The notes below the pieces were generated by a model. It had not been told where the DNA came from. It saw nothing but the letters and a program-made list of their open reading frames with translations, and made no database searches. A stretch of 64,000 nucleotides of DNA from CAWCTD01 sp963798455 (lineage in GTDB: Bacteria; Acidobacteriota; Terriglobia; Bryobacterales; Bryobacteraceae): the NCBI GenBank assembly GCA_963798455.1, contig CAWCTD010000003.1:310001-374000 (forward strand), read 5' to 3'. A program made the translations under genes and the position numbers. Of the stretch, positions 1 to 8,665 are shown piece after piece. How positions within the stretch are numbered: the stretch's first letter is position 1; every line of letters starts with the position of its first letter.

Positions 1-830
1 AAGTCTGGACCCTGGGATGTTTGTGGGTGCCGTAGTTATCCATCACCAGATGCAACCGGGTTTCCCCGGGGAACTGCTGATCCAGACGTCGTAGAAACCG
101 CAAGAAACTCCTGATGCCGGTGTCGCTCATAGCACTGTCCCACCACGCGTCCTTGCAGGATCTCCAGGGCAGCAAACAACGTGGTCGTGCCGTTGCGCTT
201 GTAGTCGTGGGTCATGGTTCCGCAGCGGCCCTTCTTCAACGGCAGACCTGGCTGGGTGCGGTCCAGCGCCTGAATTTGGCTCTTCTCGTCGACACACAAC
301 ACCATCGCCTGCTGGGGCGGATTCAGGTACAACCCCACCACGTCCGTCAATTTCTCCAGAAACCGGGCATCCCGCGACAGCTTAAACGTCTTCGCCAGGT
401 GCGGTTTGAGATTATGGCCCTGCCAGATACTGTTGATGGTGGACTTGCTGACTCCTTGCTCAGCGGCCAGCAGCCGGCAACTCCACTGGGTCATCCCCTT
501 GGGCTTGGTGCGCAGCGTGGCATCCACGATGGCCTGGATCTTGTCCGGGCCATAGATCGGTTTTCGGCCGCGTCCGGGCGCCACTTCCCACAGACCATCC
601 AGTCCCTCCTGCTCGAAACGGGCCCGCCATAGATTCACCGTTTTTCGATTGACCGCCAACTGCTGGGCGATGGCGCTATCGGCCTTTCCTTCCGCGGCCG
701 CGAGCACGATCTGGCTGCGCAAAGCCACCTGTTGCGGTGTGCCAAACGCTGAGATCCACTGCCGAAGCTGCTGCTTCTCGGCGTCCTTCAGCGATAAAAC
801 TGGAGTGGATACCGGCATCAACCCCAGCAT
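1..830 (-). pseudogene. IS630-family transposase, frameshifted and truncated by the window edge
   Basis: This is a DDE transposase that cuts and inserts DNA. The N-terminal part has a helix-turn-helix region of the IS630 type (AIAQQLAVNRKTVNLWRARF), and the first catalytic Asp lies in VLCVDEKSQIQ. Near bases 97-110 the frame breaks: the reading frame gives HQEFLAVSTTSG, whereas a one-base shift gives the family sequence FLRFLRRLDQQF and then MDNYGTHKHP with the second Asp. One extra base has therefore been gained there. The third acidic residue lies beyond base 1. The copy is probably inactive unless the shift is a sequencing error. Confidence 0.85.
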
Positions 831-870
831 ACCGGAATGCGATTCAGTTGTCCATCTATTTGTTGGACAC
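1..870 (-). mobile_element. IS630-family element, left part outside the window
   Basis: The right end lies at about 870, where GTGTCCAAC (read on -) meets a TA dinucleotide; IS630/Tc1-type elements insert at TA and duplicate it. The element carries one transposase gene on - and continues past base 1. It has landed inside the 22nd codon of the Tat-signal gene at 873-938. Confidence 0.8.
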
Positions 871-872
871 TA

Positions 873-938
873 CACTAGCACGGACCGGGCGATCCCGGCC
901 CCAGCCACGGATCCTTTCAGGAAATCGCGGCGATGCAT
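873..938 (-). pseudogene. N-terminal stub of a Tat-exported protein cut by IS630
   Basis: The stub reads MHRRDFLKGSVAGAGIARSV and then enters the IS630 end, with a stop at once. RRDFLK is a twin-arginine signal, so the lost protein was exported folded. A GGAGG lies 7 bases before the ATG, and the stub overlaps the end of the sulfatase remnant by about 22 bases, as in an operon. The rest of the gene is not in the window, so its function is unknown. Tat-anchored Gfo/Idh proteins start very similarly, but that is only a resemblance. Confidence 0.75.
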
Positions 939-1540
939 AAGGCAGCCTCCAGCCGGGCGTGCCGGCTCACTGGGCTCAACGCAGGATAGTCCCCCACGGC
1001 CGTGGACGAAACCCTCTTCGCCATTGTCTCCTCGTAGTCTCTCCGAATACCATCCGGAAAGCCTTGGATCAACCGCTGGATGCGCGACCGGATTTCCGCC
1101 ACAACCTCGGGATGCCCCGGCGCAACGTCGTAGATTTCTTCCGGATCGCTCACCACATCGTAACGCGCCGCGGCCGGAAGCAGCAGGTCGATTGGCCCGC
1201 CCGCTGGCGCCGGGCCGTAAACTGCCGAGTTGTAGCGGGCCACCTGGAGCTTCCACTGCTTCCAGCGGGCACATTGCAGATCGACATTGTCGAAGCAAAG
1301 CAGGGCCTCCCGTTCCAACTCCGACTTCTGGCCCGCAAGCCGGGGCCCAATGTCGATCCCATCGGGCGGATTCTTCGGCAGCACCGCCTCGCACAGCCTG
1401 GACATGGTCGGCAGAATGTCCATTATCGAACCGATGCCCGCGCACGTTCACCCCTTCGGGATGCGGCCCCTCAACACGGTGAACAAGTACAGAGGTCCCT
1501 CTGCTCGGCCTACCTCAGGGCTGGCCAGTAACGCCCATTG
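917..1540 (-). pseudogene. C-terminal remnant of a sulfatase
   Basis: The clearest part (917-1423) reads MDILPTMSRLCEAVLP, then DIGPRLAG and later ARYDVVSDPEEIYDVAPGHP, the usual order near the C-terminus of formylglycine sulfatases. Upstream in the same frame is GRIPKG followed by an in-frame TGA, so the gene carries a nonsense codon. Further upstream the translation no longer looks like a sulfatase, and the catalytic Cys/Ser motif and metal-binding N-terminal half are missing. The remnant sits just before the Tat stub at 873-938, so two neighbouring genes are dead here. Confidence 0.7.
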
Positions 1541-1605
1541 ATTCAGCCACTTCCAGGCGAAAAACGGCCGATAGATGAAGCAAAGCCGACCTAAAGGGCA
1601 CTATC
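1541..1605. repeat. Diverged repeat, copy 1 (second copy at about 15085-15155)
   Basis: Both copies run GATTCA-CC-CTTC, then a GAAAA/CGCCCGAT block, then GCAAAGCC-ACCTAA and CTATCGC. Read on -, both give similar peptides around a shared LNQ motif, so they may be scraps of one decayed gene family rather than a DNA element. I do not recognise the family. Bases 1606-1808 hold nothing I can identify. Confidence 0.5.
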
Positions 1606-1808
1606 GCCGCCAAATCGAAGGTAACCCATTGGCATCTCCCGATTCAGATCGAGAAGGTATCGCTGACCAGTTTGCAGCAGCGGTTGGTGAAGACCGGTGG
1701 CCCCCTGGTCGAGCATGCTCAGTACTTCTAGTTGTTGCTGACAGAGAATCATGTGACGGAGCGACTCTTTGGAAGCATAGTGCGGTGGATTGCCGCGCTG
1801 CCGTCGCC

Positions 1809-2030
1809 AACCGGATGGCGGGCTGCGGCGGGCAAGCAGACGGGTCGAAGGAACGAGGGGGGCGAAGACCTGTATGAGAAATCACTCGAAATGAGGCGCT
1901 TCCCGGTGCTTCCGTACCCAGAGGAGACAGAACTGGGACCCTCCCGGGCCGCCGAACTCGCTCGGGAGAGGCAGGATGAAGAGAACGGCTTCAACGGAGG
2001 CCGCTGAGTGTAGAATCGATTGTGCCCAGG
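1809..2030 (+). repeat. Promoter-bearing repeat module, copy A
   Basis: This block shares long stretches with the - strand at about 11480-11690, including GGCAAGCAGACGGGTCGAAG-like DNA, a TGTATGAGAAATCACTCGAA-like stretch, and the final promoter core. The last ~70 bases (GGGAGAGGCAGGATGAAGA onward) also match the - strand at about 37610-37690. It ends just before the GH95 gene. A short frame starting at 1978 after GGGAGAGG (MKRTASTEAAECRI...) stops at 2063. It could be a leader peptide or chance within a conserved promoter. Confidence 0.6.
2011..2016 (+). promoter_or_regulatory. Promoter-like core upstream of the GH95 gene
   Basis: TAGAAT serves as a likely -10 box within GAGTGTAGAATCGATTG. 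Eight further sites in the window share this TGTA-AATC-type core, all upstream of exported proteins. No good -35 is visible; GCTTCA lies 17 bases upstream. Transcription would begin near 2023, leaving a leader of about 43 bases. Confidence 0.55.
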
Positions 2031-2051
2031 ATGCGGAAAAGGAAATCCTGG
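2026..2051 (+). other. Stem-loop in the GH95 leader
   Basis: CCAGGAT (2026-2032) pairs perfectly with ATCCTGG (2045-2051) around a 12-base purine-rich loop. It ends 3-4 bases before the GAGAGG ribosome site, so it could tune translation or mRNA stability. The comparable leader at 23530-23565 also contains a short dyad (GGACAATCTTGTCC). Confidence 0.4.
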
Positions 2052-2065
2052 CTGAGAGGTAAACC

Positions 2066-4501
2066 ATGTTAACGGTTTCCAGAAACCCGCTCCCGTGCAT
2101 CGTACTGCTTTGTGGATCTCTCGTATCTGCGCTTTACGCCGCTCCCTCTGTGCTCTGGTACCGCCATCCGGCCGCGAAGTGGGAGGACGCGCTGCCGCTC
2201 GGCAACGGCCGTCTCGGCGCTATGGTGTTCGGTGGAATCCAGCGCGAGCGGATCCAGCTCAACGAGGACACCATCTGGAACGGCCGCAAGAGGGACCGAA
2301 TGAACCCGGGGGCTTTGAAGGCCCTGCCGGAAGTGAGGCGGTTTCTGTTCGAAGGGAAGCCGATCGAAGCCACCAAGTTGGCCGACGAGCAACTGATGGG
2401 CATACCCAACCGCCAGCCGCCGTATCAACCGCTGGGCGACCTGTTCCTGACCTTCGCCGGCCACGACAACGTAGCCGATTACCGGCGCGAGCTGGATCTG
2501 GGAACCGGCATCGCGAAGATAACGTATCGGATCGGCAACGCGCATTACACGCGCGAGGCCTTCATCTCGGCGCCGGACCAGGCGATCGTGGTGCGCATCA
2601 CCTGCGACCAGCCGAAGCACGTGTCGCTGCAGGCGGGGCTGACCCGCGAGCAGGACAGCGCCACCGAAGCCGCCAAGCCCGACCGTTTGATTCTCACGGG
2701 TGAGGCCATCGCCCACACGAACACCTGGATCAGTCCCAATTTGACCGGCGAACGGCTGGCCGTGGAGCGCGGGCAGCTCGAGAGCACGGGCGTCAAGTTT
2801 CGGGCAGTTCTGCGCGCCATCACGAACGGCGGAAGCGTGGCTCCTGAAGGCACGGAGCTGGCCATATCGAACGCCGACGCGGTAACCCTGATTCTAGTGG
2901 CCGCGACGAACTACCAGGGTGGCGACCTGGTGGCAGACAGCGACCGCTACCTGGCGCGCAACACCAAACCGTTTGCGACGTTACGCGCGGCGCATGTGGC
3001 CGAGCACCAGAAGCTGTTCGGCCGCGTCGAGCTGGATCTGCGGGGCCCGGCTTCGCCGGATGTCAACGCCCTCCCCACCGACGAGCGATTGGCGCGCTTC
3101 CGCAGAGGCGAGGCCGATCCCGGCCTTTCGGCGCTGTACTTCCAATTCGGCCGGTACGTTCTGATGGGCAGCAGCCGCCCCGGCTCCCCCCTGCCGTCGA
3201 ATTTGCAGGGCATCTGGAACGACAAGATGGCTCCGCCATGGGATAGCAAGTACACCATCAACATCAACACGGAAATGAACTACTGGCCGGCCGAGGTGAC
3301 AAACCTCGCGGAGACGCACGAGCCGCTGTTCAAGCTGGTCCGGCTGTCGCTCGAAAACGGCCGCAAAACCGCGCGCGAGATGTACGGCTGCGGCGGATTC
3401 TGCTTCCACCATAACCTGGATGCCTGGGGCGATACGGCTCCGGTGGACTACGCCTACTGCGGCACATGGCCGATGGGCGGTGCGTGGCTGTCCCTGCATT
3501 TCTGGGAGCACTACCGTTTCGGGCTGGATAAGGAGTTCCTGCGGCGCGAAGCCTATCCCGTAATGAAGGAGGCGGCGCAGTTTCTGGCCGATTTCCTGAT
3601 CGAAGACGGCAAGGGGCACCTGGTCACCAACCCCTCGTACTCTCCGGAGAACTCCTATCGCATGCCCAACGGCACCGTGGGCCACCTGACGGTAGGCTCG
3701 ACCATGGACTTCGAAATCATTCGCGCGGTATTCGCCGCGTGCATGCAGGCTTCGGAGATTCTGGGCGTAGACGCGGACTTCCGGCAACTGCTGGCCGCGA
3801 AGCTGAAACGCATTCCCGATTTCAAGATCGGCAGGTACGGCCAGTTACAGGAGTGGAGCGAAGACTACGACGAGCCGTCTCCCGGCATGGGACACATCTC
3901 GCATATGTTCGGCGTTTACCCGGCGGAGGTGATCACGCTGCACGGCACGCCCGGGCTGGCGGCCGCAGCCCGGAAGTCGATGGACCGGCGCATGGCCAAC
4001 TCAGGCCGCGGGGGCGGCGGGTGGCCGTCCGCGTGGTGGGCCAGCGTCATGGCGCGGCTCGGAGATGGCGACAGCGCGTACGCCAACTTCAGCAAGTTGC
4101 TGCTCAATTCCGCTTCACTCAGCCTGATGAACGCGGGCGGCGTGTACCAGATCGATGGCAACCTGGGCGGCACGGCGGCCGTCGCCGAAATGCTGCTGCA
4201 AAGCCACGAGGGCGTCATCGCCATTCTTCCAGCCCTTCCGAAGGCGTGGCCCGATGGACGGGTCAAGGGTCTGCGGGCTCGGGGAGCGGTAGAAGTGGAT
4301 GCGGCCTGGAGCGGCGGGCGCGCCACCTCGGCGCACCTGCGCCCGGCCGTGGGTGGCGACCAGAAACTTCGCGCGCCGAACGGCCAGAAGATCATCCGCG
4401 TCAGCACAAAGGGGCGGGATGTGGCCATCAAGGCACAGCCCGACGGCACGTACCTGGTCCGGTTGGAGCCGAAGCAGGAATACCAGGTCACGTTCCAGTA
4501 A
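2066..4501 (+). CDS. Exported GH95 glycosidase (alpha-L-fucosidase / alpha-L-galactosidase type)
   Basis: This 811-residue enzyme should remove terminal alpha-linked L-fucose or L-galactose by inversion. A Sec signal peptide covers about the first 25 residues (cleavage near LYA-AP), so it works outside the cytoplasm. The N-terminal domain starts LPLGNGRLGAMVFGG. The catalytic residues known for the bifidobacterial enzyme AfcA have clear counterparts: N399 and N401 in NINTEMNYWP, E528 in SYSPEN, and D697 in QIDGNLGG. The start has GAGAGG 6 bases upstream. It is followed 14 bases later by another exported glycosidase-like gene, so the two are probably cotranscribed. A FucP-like permease at the far right edge would fit fucose release, but it is 60 kb away. 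Confidence 0.92.
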   Translation: MLTVSRNPLPCIVLLCGSLVSALYAAPSVLWYRHPAAKWEDALPLGNGRLGAMVFGGIQRERIQLNEDTIWNGRKRDRMNPGALKALPEVRRFLFEGKPIEATKLADEQLMGIPNRQPPYQPLGDLFLTFAGHDNVADYRRELDLGTGIAKITYRIGNAHYTREAFISAPDQAIVVRITCDQPKHVSLQAGLTREQDSATEAAKPDRLILTGEAIAHTNTWISPNLTGERLAVERGQLESTGVKFRAVLRAITNGGSVAPEGTELAISNADAVTLILVAATNYQGGDLVADSDRYLARNTKPFATLRAAHVAEHQKLFGRVELDLRGPASPDVNALPTDERLARFRRGEADPGLSALYFQFGRYVLMGSSRPGSPLPSNLQGIWNDKMAPPWDSKYTININTEMNYWPAEVTNLAETHEPLFKLVRLSLENGRKTAREMYGCGGFCFHHNLDAWGDTAPVDYAYCGTWPMGGAWLSLHFWEHYRFGLDKEFLRREAYPVMKEAAQFLADFLIEDGKGHLVTNPSYSPENSYRMPNGTVGHLTVGSTMDFEIIRAVFAACMQASEILGVDADFRQLLAAKLKRIPDFKIGRYGQLQEWSEDYDEPSPGMGHISHMFGVYPAEVITLHGTPGLAAAARKSMDRRMANSGRGGGGWPSAWWASVMARLGDGDSAYANFSKLLLNSASLSLMNAGGVYQIDGNLGGTAAVAEMLLQSHEGVIAILPALPKAWPDGRVKGLRARGAVEVDAAWSGGRATSAHLRPAVGGDQKLRAPNGQKIIRVSTKGRDVAIKAQPDGTYLVRLEPKQEYQVTFQ

Positions 4502-4515
4502 AGAGGAGAATGGAG

Positions 4516-7209
4516 ATGCCCGATAACGAGTTCAGCCGGCGCAGTTTCCTGGCGGGCGTCGCGGTCGCTCCGCCCCTCCTGGCAGCTGCGGCCGCCGCGC
4601 CGCAGAGCGCTCCCGACGGCAACGCGGCCTCGCCGTCGACGGTGCTCGATGTCGATTTCAGAAAGCTGGTATCGTGCGCCGATCTCACCTATGACAAGCC
4701 GGTCACCCGCCCCGAGGAGGGGATGCCGGTGGGCAACGGCCGCATGGGCAGCCTGGTCTGGACCACTCCCGCCGCGCTGCATTTTCAGATCAACCGCTGC
4801 GATGTGCATGCCATGGACGGCGCCACCAACAGCTTTCCGCATCCGGACTGGGATTACTCGAGCGGATGCGGGTATGTGGACATCGAACTCGCCGGCTTCG
4901 GCAACGACGTGTTCACGGCGCCGGCTTTCAGGCAGCAGCTTACCGTATACGACGGGCTCATGACCGCCAAAGGGGCCGGCGTGACCGCGCGGGTGTTTGC
5001 GTGGAACGATCGGGACGTGATGGCGGTCGAAATCGACGATCAGCGGTCGCAGCCCGACGCCATTGCTATTGATCTGCGCATGCTGCGCCACGCGCTGCGG
5101 CTCAAGGCGACCAGGAACTTCGAGTACGCCGAGCGGCGTGAAGTGGTGGTCGAAACCGCCGCGCACACGGCGGCGTCTCGCCTCGAGATCCGCGACGGCC
5201 GTATCGCGCTGACGCAGCAATTCCGCGAAGACGCCTTCTACGACTCCTCGGCCGTGGTGATCGCGGCGGCGGGGCGCCGGTCGAAGGCGCGGTTCGTGAA
5301 CGATTCCACCGTGCGGCTGTGGATTGCGCCAGGCAAGGGAAAATTGACCGTGCTGATCGCGACGGCGGAGAGCCGTAATCCCAGTCTCGACACCGCCGCT
5401 CTGGCCACCAGTGAGCTCGACAAAGGGCTCGCGGCCGGATTCGAAGGAATGCTGGCGACCAACCGGGCATGGTGGCGCGACTATTGGGCAAGAGCCTTCG
5501 TGCACCTGCACAGCGCCGACGGCGTGGCCGATTACGTGGAGCAGCACTACACGTATTTTCTTTACATCATGGCCTCGAGCTCACGAGGGGCTTACCCGCC
5601 GCGATTTGGCGGCATGCTCTGGTTCGTGACTGGCGACATGCGGCAGTGGGGCGCACAGCACTGGGTGCACAATCTGGGCTGCTACTACATGGGGTTGACA
5701 CCCGCCAACCGCCCGGAACTGCTCGACCCGGTGTTCCGCATGTACAGCGGCATGTACGACAATTGCACCCAGGCGGCGCGCGCCAACTGGGGATCGAAAG
5801 GGATATGGTTCCCGGAGACCACCTGGTTCAGCGGGCCGGAAACACTCCCCGCGGACATCGCGTCCGAAATGCAGGAGCTGTACCTGGTCGAGAAACCGTG
5901 GGACCAGCGCTCGGCACGATTCATGCGGTACGCCGAGCCGAAGCAGACGTTCGACAGCGTGTGGAACTGGATCAACCATGCCGTCAAGGTGGAGCACGGT
6001 AAGTGGCCGCTGAGCGACAAGGGGCGCGGCCCCTTCGGTCACGTGACCCACATCTTCTCATCGACCTCGAAGATCGCCTACATGTATTGGCTGCGCTACG
6101 ACGCGACACGCGACCAGGCATTCCTTCGGGAGCGCGCCTACCCGGTGCTCAAGGGCGCGGTGGAGTTCTATCGCAACTTTCCCAACCTGAAGAAAGAGGC
6201 CGACGGCAAGTATCACATCTACCACGTCAACAACCACGAAGGAAGCTGGGACTCTCCCGACACGCAGGAGGAGCTGTCCGGGATGCGCTCCATCACGCCC
6301 CTCGCGATCCGGGCTTCGGAGATTCTGGGTGTGGATGCCGGGATGCGTCCGGTATGGCGAGAGTTCCTGGAGAACATCGCGCCGCTGCCGACCAACGACA
6401 GCGTCAAGCAGCGGCAACCGGGCGACCCGGTGATCTGGGTGGGCACAGGATCCACCGAAGGAGGGCGGAGCGCACCGGCGCTGGCGCCGGCGGCTTACTA
6501 CGACATGATCACGGTCGCGACCGCGGACCCTGAGATCGTGCGGATCGCGAAACAGACCTACGACGCCGCCAATGCGCAGACCAACGAAAGAACACCGGTC
6601 AATACACTGAGCGTCCAGGGTGTTGAAGCCGCCAACCTGGGACGGGCGGAGCACGTGCGATGGTTCATTCCCAACCAGATCCGGCGCCTCACGCCGCAGA
6701 GCGACAATTGCGATTACGTGGGAGACGGCAGGACCGGCGTCCTGATGAACCGCTTGGGCCTGCGCGAGGGTCCGGGCGATCTCGAGTGCCAGAGGCTGGG
6801 ACGCGCAACGCACGCCATGCACGCCGCGCTTCTGCAGGCGGCGCCGCCGGCGCCTGGCGGCGATTCCGTGATCCACGTCTTCCCGGCGTGGCCGAAGGAG
6901 TGGGACGCGGAGTATACGCTGCTGGCGCGCGGGGCTTTCCTGGTCACGGCGGCGATGCGGCGGGGAGAAATCGAATTCGTCGAAGTGAAGTCGCAAGCGG
7001 GCGAGAAATGCCGGTTGGCCAACCCATGGCCGTCACAGGTCGTAACGCTCTACCGCAGCGACAAGCCCGGCGCCGATGCCTCGGGTCCGGTTCTCGAATT
7101 CGATACGGCTACAGGCGAAGTAGTCGTTGTAGCGCCCAAGGGAACAACGCTCGCCGCGCTCAAACGCCGGGTGGAGCCAGTCAGGCTTCCCTTGGGGATT
7201 TGGCACTGA
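4516..7209 (+). CDS. Tat-exported six-hairpin glycosidase-like protein
   Basis: This is an 897-residue protein. The ATG at 4516 is preferred because AGGAG lies 7 bases upstream; the ATG at 4510 lies only 1 base from it. The N-terminus carries a Tat signal (SRRSFLAGVAVAPP). The next domain starts EEGMPVGNGRMGSLVWT, like the N-terminal beta domain of GH95/GH65-type enzymes, and the middle (QHWVHNLGCYYMGL, WNWINHAV, HVNNHEGSWDSP) suits an alpha/alpha barrel. I cannot name the catalytic residues or the substrate. Its partner gene is GH95, so it probably acts on the same glycan. Its 3' end overlaps the converging dehydrogenase gene by 29 bases. Confidence 0.8.
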   Translation: MPDNEFSRRSFLAGVAVAPPLLAAAAAAPQSAPDGNAASPSTVLDVDFRKLVSCADLTYDKPVTRPEEGMPVGNGRMGSLVWTTPAALHFQINRCDVHAMDGATNSFPHPDWDYSSGCGYVDIELAGFGNDVFTAPAFRQQLTVYDGLMTAKGAGVTARVFAWNDRDVMAVEIDDQRSQPDAIAIDLRMLRHALRLKATRNFEYAERREVVVETAAHTAASRLEIRDGRIALTQQFREDAFYDSSAVVIAAAGRRSKARFVNDSTVRLWIAPGKGKLTVLIATAESRNPSLDTAALATSELDKGLAAGFEGMLATNRAWWRDYWARAFVHLHSADGVADYVEQHYTYFLYIMASSSRGAYPPRFGGMLWFVTGDMRQWGAQHWVHNLGCYYMGLTPANRPELLDPVFRMYSGMYDNCTQAARANWGSKGIWFPETTWFSGPETLPADIASEMQELYLVEKPWDQRSARFMRYAEPKQTFDSVWNWINHAVKVEHGKWPLSDKGRGPFGHVTHIFSSTSKIAYMYWLRYDATRDQAFLRERAYPVLKGAVEFYRNFPNLKKEADGKYHIYHVNNHEGSWDSPDTQEELSGMRSITPLAIRASEILGVDAGMRPVWREFLENIAPLPTNDSVKQRQPGDPVIWVGTGSTEGGRSAPALAPAAYYDMITVATADPEIVRIAKQTYDAANAQTNERTPVNTLSVQGVEAANLGRAEHVRWFIPNQIRRLTPQSDNCDYVGDGRTGVLMNRLGLREGPGDLECQRLGRATHAMHAALLQAAPPAPGGDSVIHVFPAWPKEWDAEYTLLARGAFLVTAAMRRGEIEFVEVKSQAGEKCRLANPWPSQVVTLYRSDKPGADASGPVLEFDTATGEVVVVAPKGTTLAALKRRVEPVRLPLGIWH

Positions 7210-8581
7210 GGCCGAGCTTATCGATTTCGTCGAAGCGGACACGGCGTTCCTCGTCCATGGCGAGATTGGAGAGAATCACAGCCGTGGAATTGGCGAGGCC
7301 GACTTCCACGTCCGCCTTCGGGCTGTCGCCGGTGCGGCAGCAGTCGAAGAAGCTTTCCATCTGCACGTCCACCGGATTACGATCTTCCTGGGGCAGGGTC
7401 ACCCCCTTGGAGTAAAGCCAGCGCCGGGCGTACTTCAGTTCCCTTCCCAGGAACGATTCATCGTCGCGGAACTGGTCCCTCTCGAGCAGCAGCGGGAAGC
7501 CCTTCCTGCCGTTCCCCATGCTCCCCATGGTGGCGCCACCGATCAACGGTGGCTCCGTGTAGCCGACGCCCCGGTTGACCAGCGGCGGACGGGGCTCATA
7601 GTACCAGAGCGCGATGCAGGGCTCCTCGTCGGACCCGACCGTGATCTCGATGGTGCCGCCGGTGCCCATGATCGTCTCACCAAACTCGCCACGCGTTCCG
7701 CCGAACAGCGGCAGGTGCTGATTCGTGCTGATGGCGCTGTAAATGAGCTTTTGCCCCCGCCGGTAGCGATAGATCAACTGAATGTTGTCGTAGATGTCGC
7801 GGCCGTCCCGGATGAATTCCCGGCCGCCGATTCCGATAACGTACTCCGGCTGGGCGTTGAACATCCAGGAGGCAACATCGATCTGGTGTGAGCCAAGTTC
7901 GCCCGCCAGCCCAGCCGAGTACTCCCGGAAAATCTTCCAGTAACGGCTCCGTTCGCTGGCGGGATCCGGCGGGATGAGCCAACCCGGGTTCCGATGCCAT
8001 TGCGCAACTATGTGCGTGACGTCGCCGATCAGGCCCTTGGCGACCATCATCTTGGCGATCTGGTAGAACTTGCTGTAGCGCCGCTGGAGTCCGACCTGAA
8101 TCACCTGCTTCGGTCTTTCTTCGGCCAACGCCCGCAGTGCGTGGACTTCCTCCGGCTTGAAGACCAAAGGAGGCTCACAGAAAACGTGCTTGCCCGCCGT
8201 CAAGGCATCCCGCGTCATGGGGAAATGAGTGGAAAGAGGAGTGGCGATCACCACCGCATCGACGTCCTTGCGTCCGAGCAGTTCCCGGTAGTCTTTGTAA
8301 GCAAGTGGATTCGAGCCGGCAGCGGCGACACCCCGGTTCAGGTTCGGCTGATCAACGTCGCACACTGCCACGCACCGGCAGCCCTGCAACCCCGCCACAT
8401 GGCGCAGCAGGTAGGTGCCTTGGGCGCCGGCGCCGATGACGCCATACCGGACCCGGGTGTCGGCCGCGTCCACCCTTTGAACGGCACGCGCCATGCCCGC
8501 CGCAGTGCCTCCAACCTTCACGAAATCGCGCCGGGTCAAATCGTGTCTCAGCACCCCATCATTCATGTCCATAGCTGTCAC
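7181..8581 (-). CDS. Gfo/Idh/MocA-family dehydrogenase with Tat signal
   Basis: This 466-residue NAD(P)-dependent sugar or inositol oxidoreductase has a Tat signal (TRRDFVKVGG), a Rossmann nucleotide loop (GVIGAGAQGTYLLRH) and the Gfo/Idh C-terminal alpha/beta domain. The conserved EKP motif, whose Lys helps bind the cofactor and catalyse, reads CEPPLVFKPEE, so Lys is replaced by Pro. Loss of that Lys is known in some sugar-processing subfamilies but makes a simple dehydrogenase role uncertain. It is the last gene of a four-gene leftward cluster, 84 bases after the TIM-barrel gene. The start could also be the ATG at 8572; neither has a strong ribosome site. Confidence 0.85.
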   Translation of the reverse strand: MTAMDMNDGVLRHDLTRRDFVKVGGTAAGMARAVQRVDAADTRVRYGVIGAGAQGTYLLRHVAGLQGCRCVAVCDVDQPNLNRGVAAAGSNPLAYKDYRELLGRKDVDAVVIATPLSTHFPMTRDALTAGKHVFCEPPLVFKPEEVHALRALAEERPKQVIQVGLQRRYSKFYQIAKMMVAKGLIGDVTHIVAQWHRNPGWLIPPDPASERSRYWKIFREYSAGLAGELGSHQIDVASWMFNAQPEYVIGIGGREFIRDGRDIYDNIQLIYRYRRGQKLIYSAISTNQHLPLFGGTRGEFGETIMGTGGTIEITVGSDEEPCIALWYYEPRPPLVNRGVGYTEPPLIGGATMGSMGNGRKGFPLLLERDQFRDDESFLGRELKYARRWLYSKGVTLPQEDRNPVDVQMESFFDCCRTGDSPKADVEVGLANSTAVILSNLAMDEERRVRFDEIDKLGLSAKSPREA

Positions 8582-8665
8582 CGTTGCCCCACACTGCTGC
8601 TTTCTCGCGAATCCGAGCAGTTAAGAACCGCGACTGAAACGGCTGCTGATTTACCGATGCAGCGC

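Noticed and set aside
3739..4515. Upstream extension of the Tat-exported glycosidase-like frame
   Set aside because: The frame stays open through the end of the GH95 gene but is out of frame with it; the Tat signal and ribosome site place the true start at 4516.
3916..5547. Long - strand open frame (543 codons) opposite the GH95 and following gene
   Set aside because: It is antisense to two well-supported genes, spans their junction, and its translation is rich in Arg/His/Pro with no family pattern; it is a high-GC shadow.
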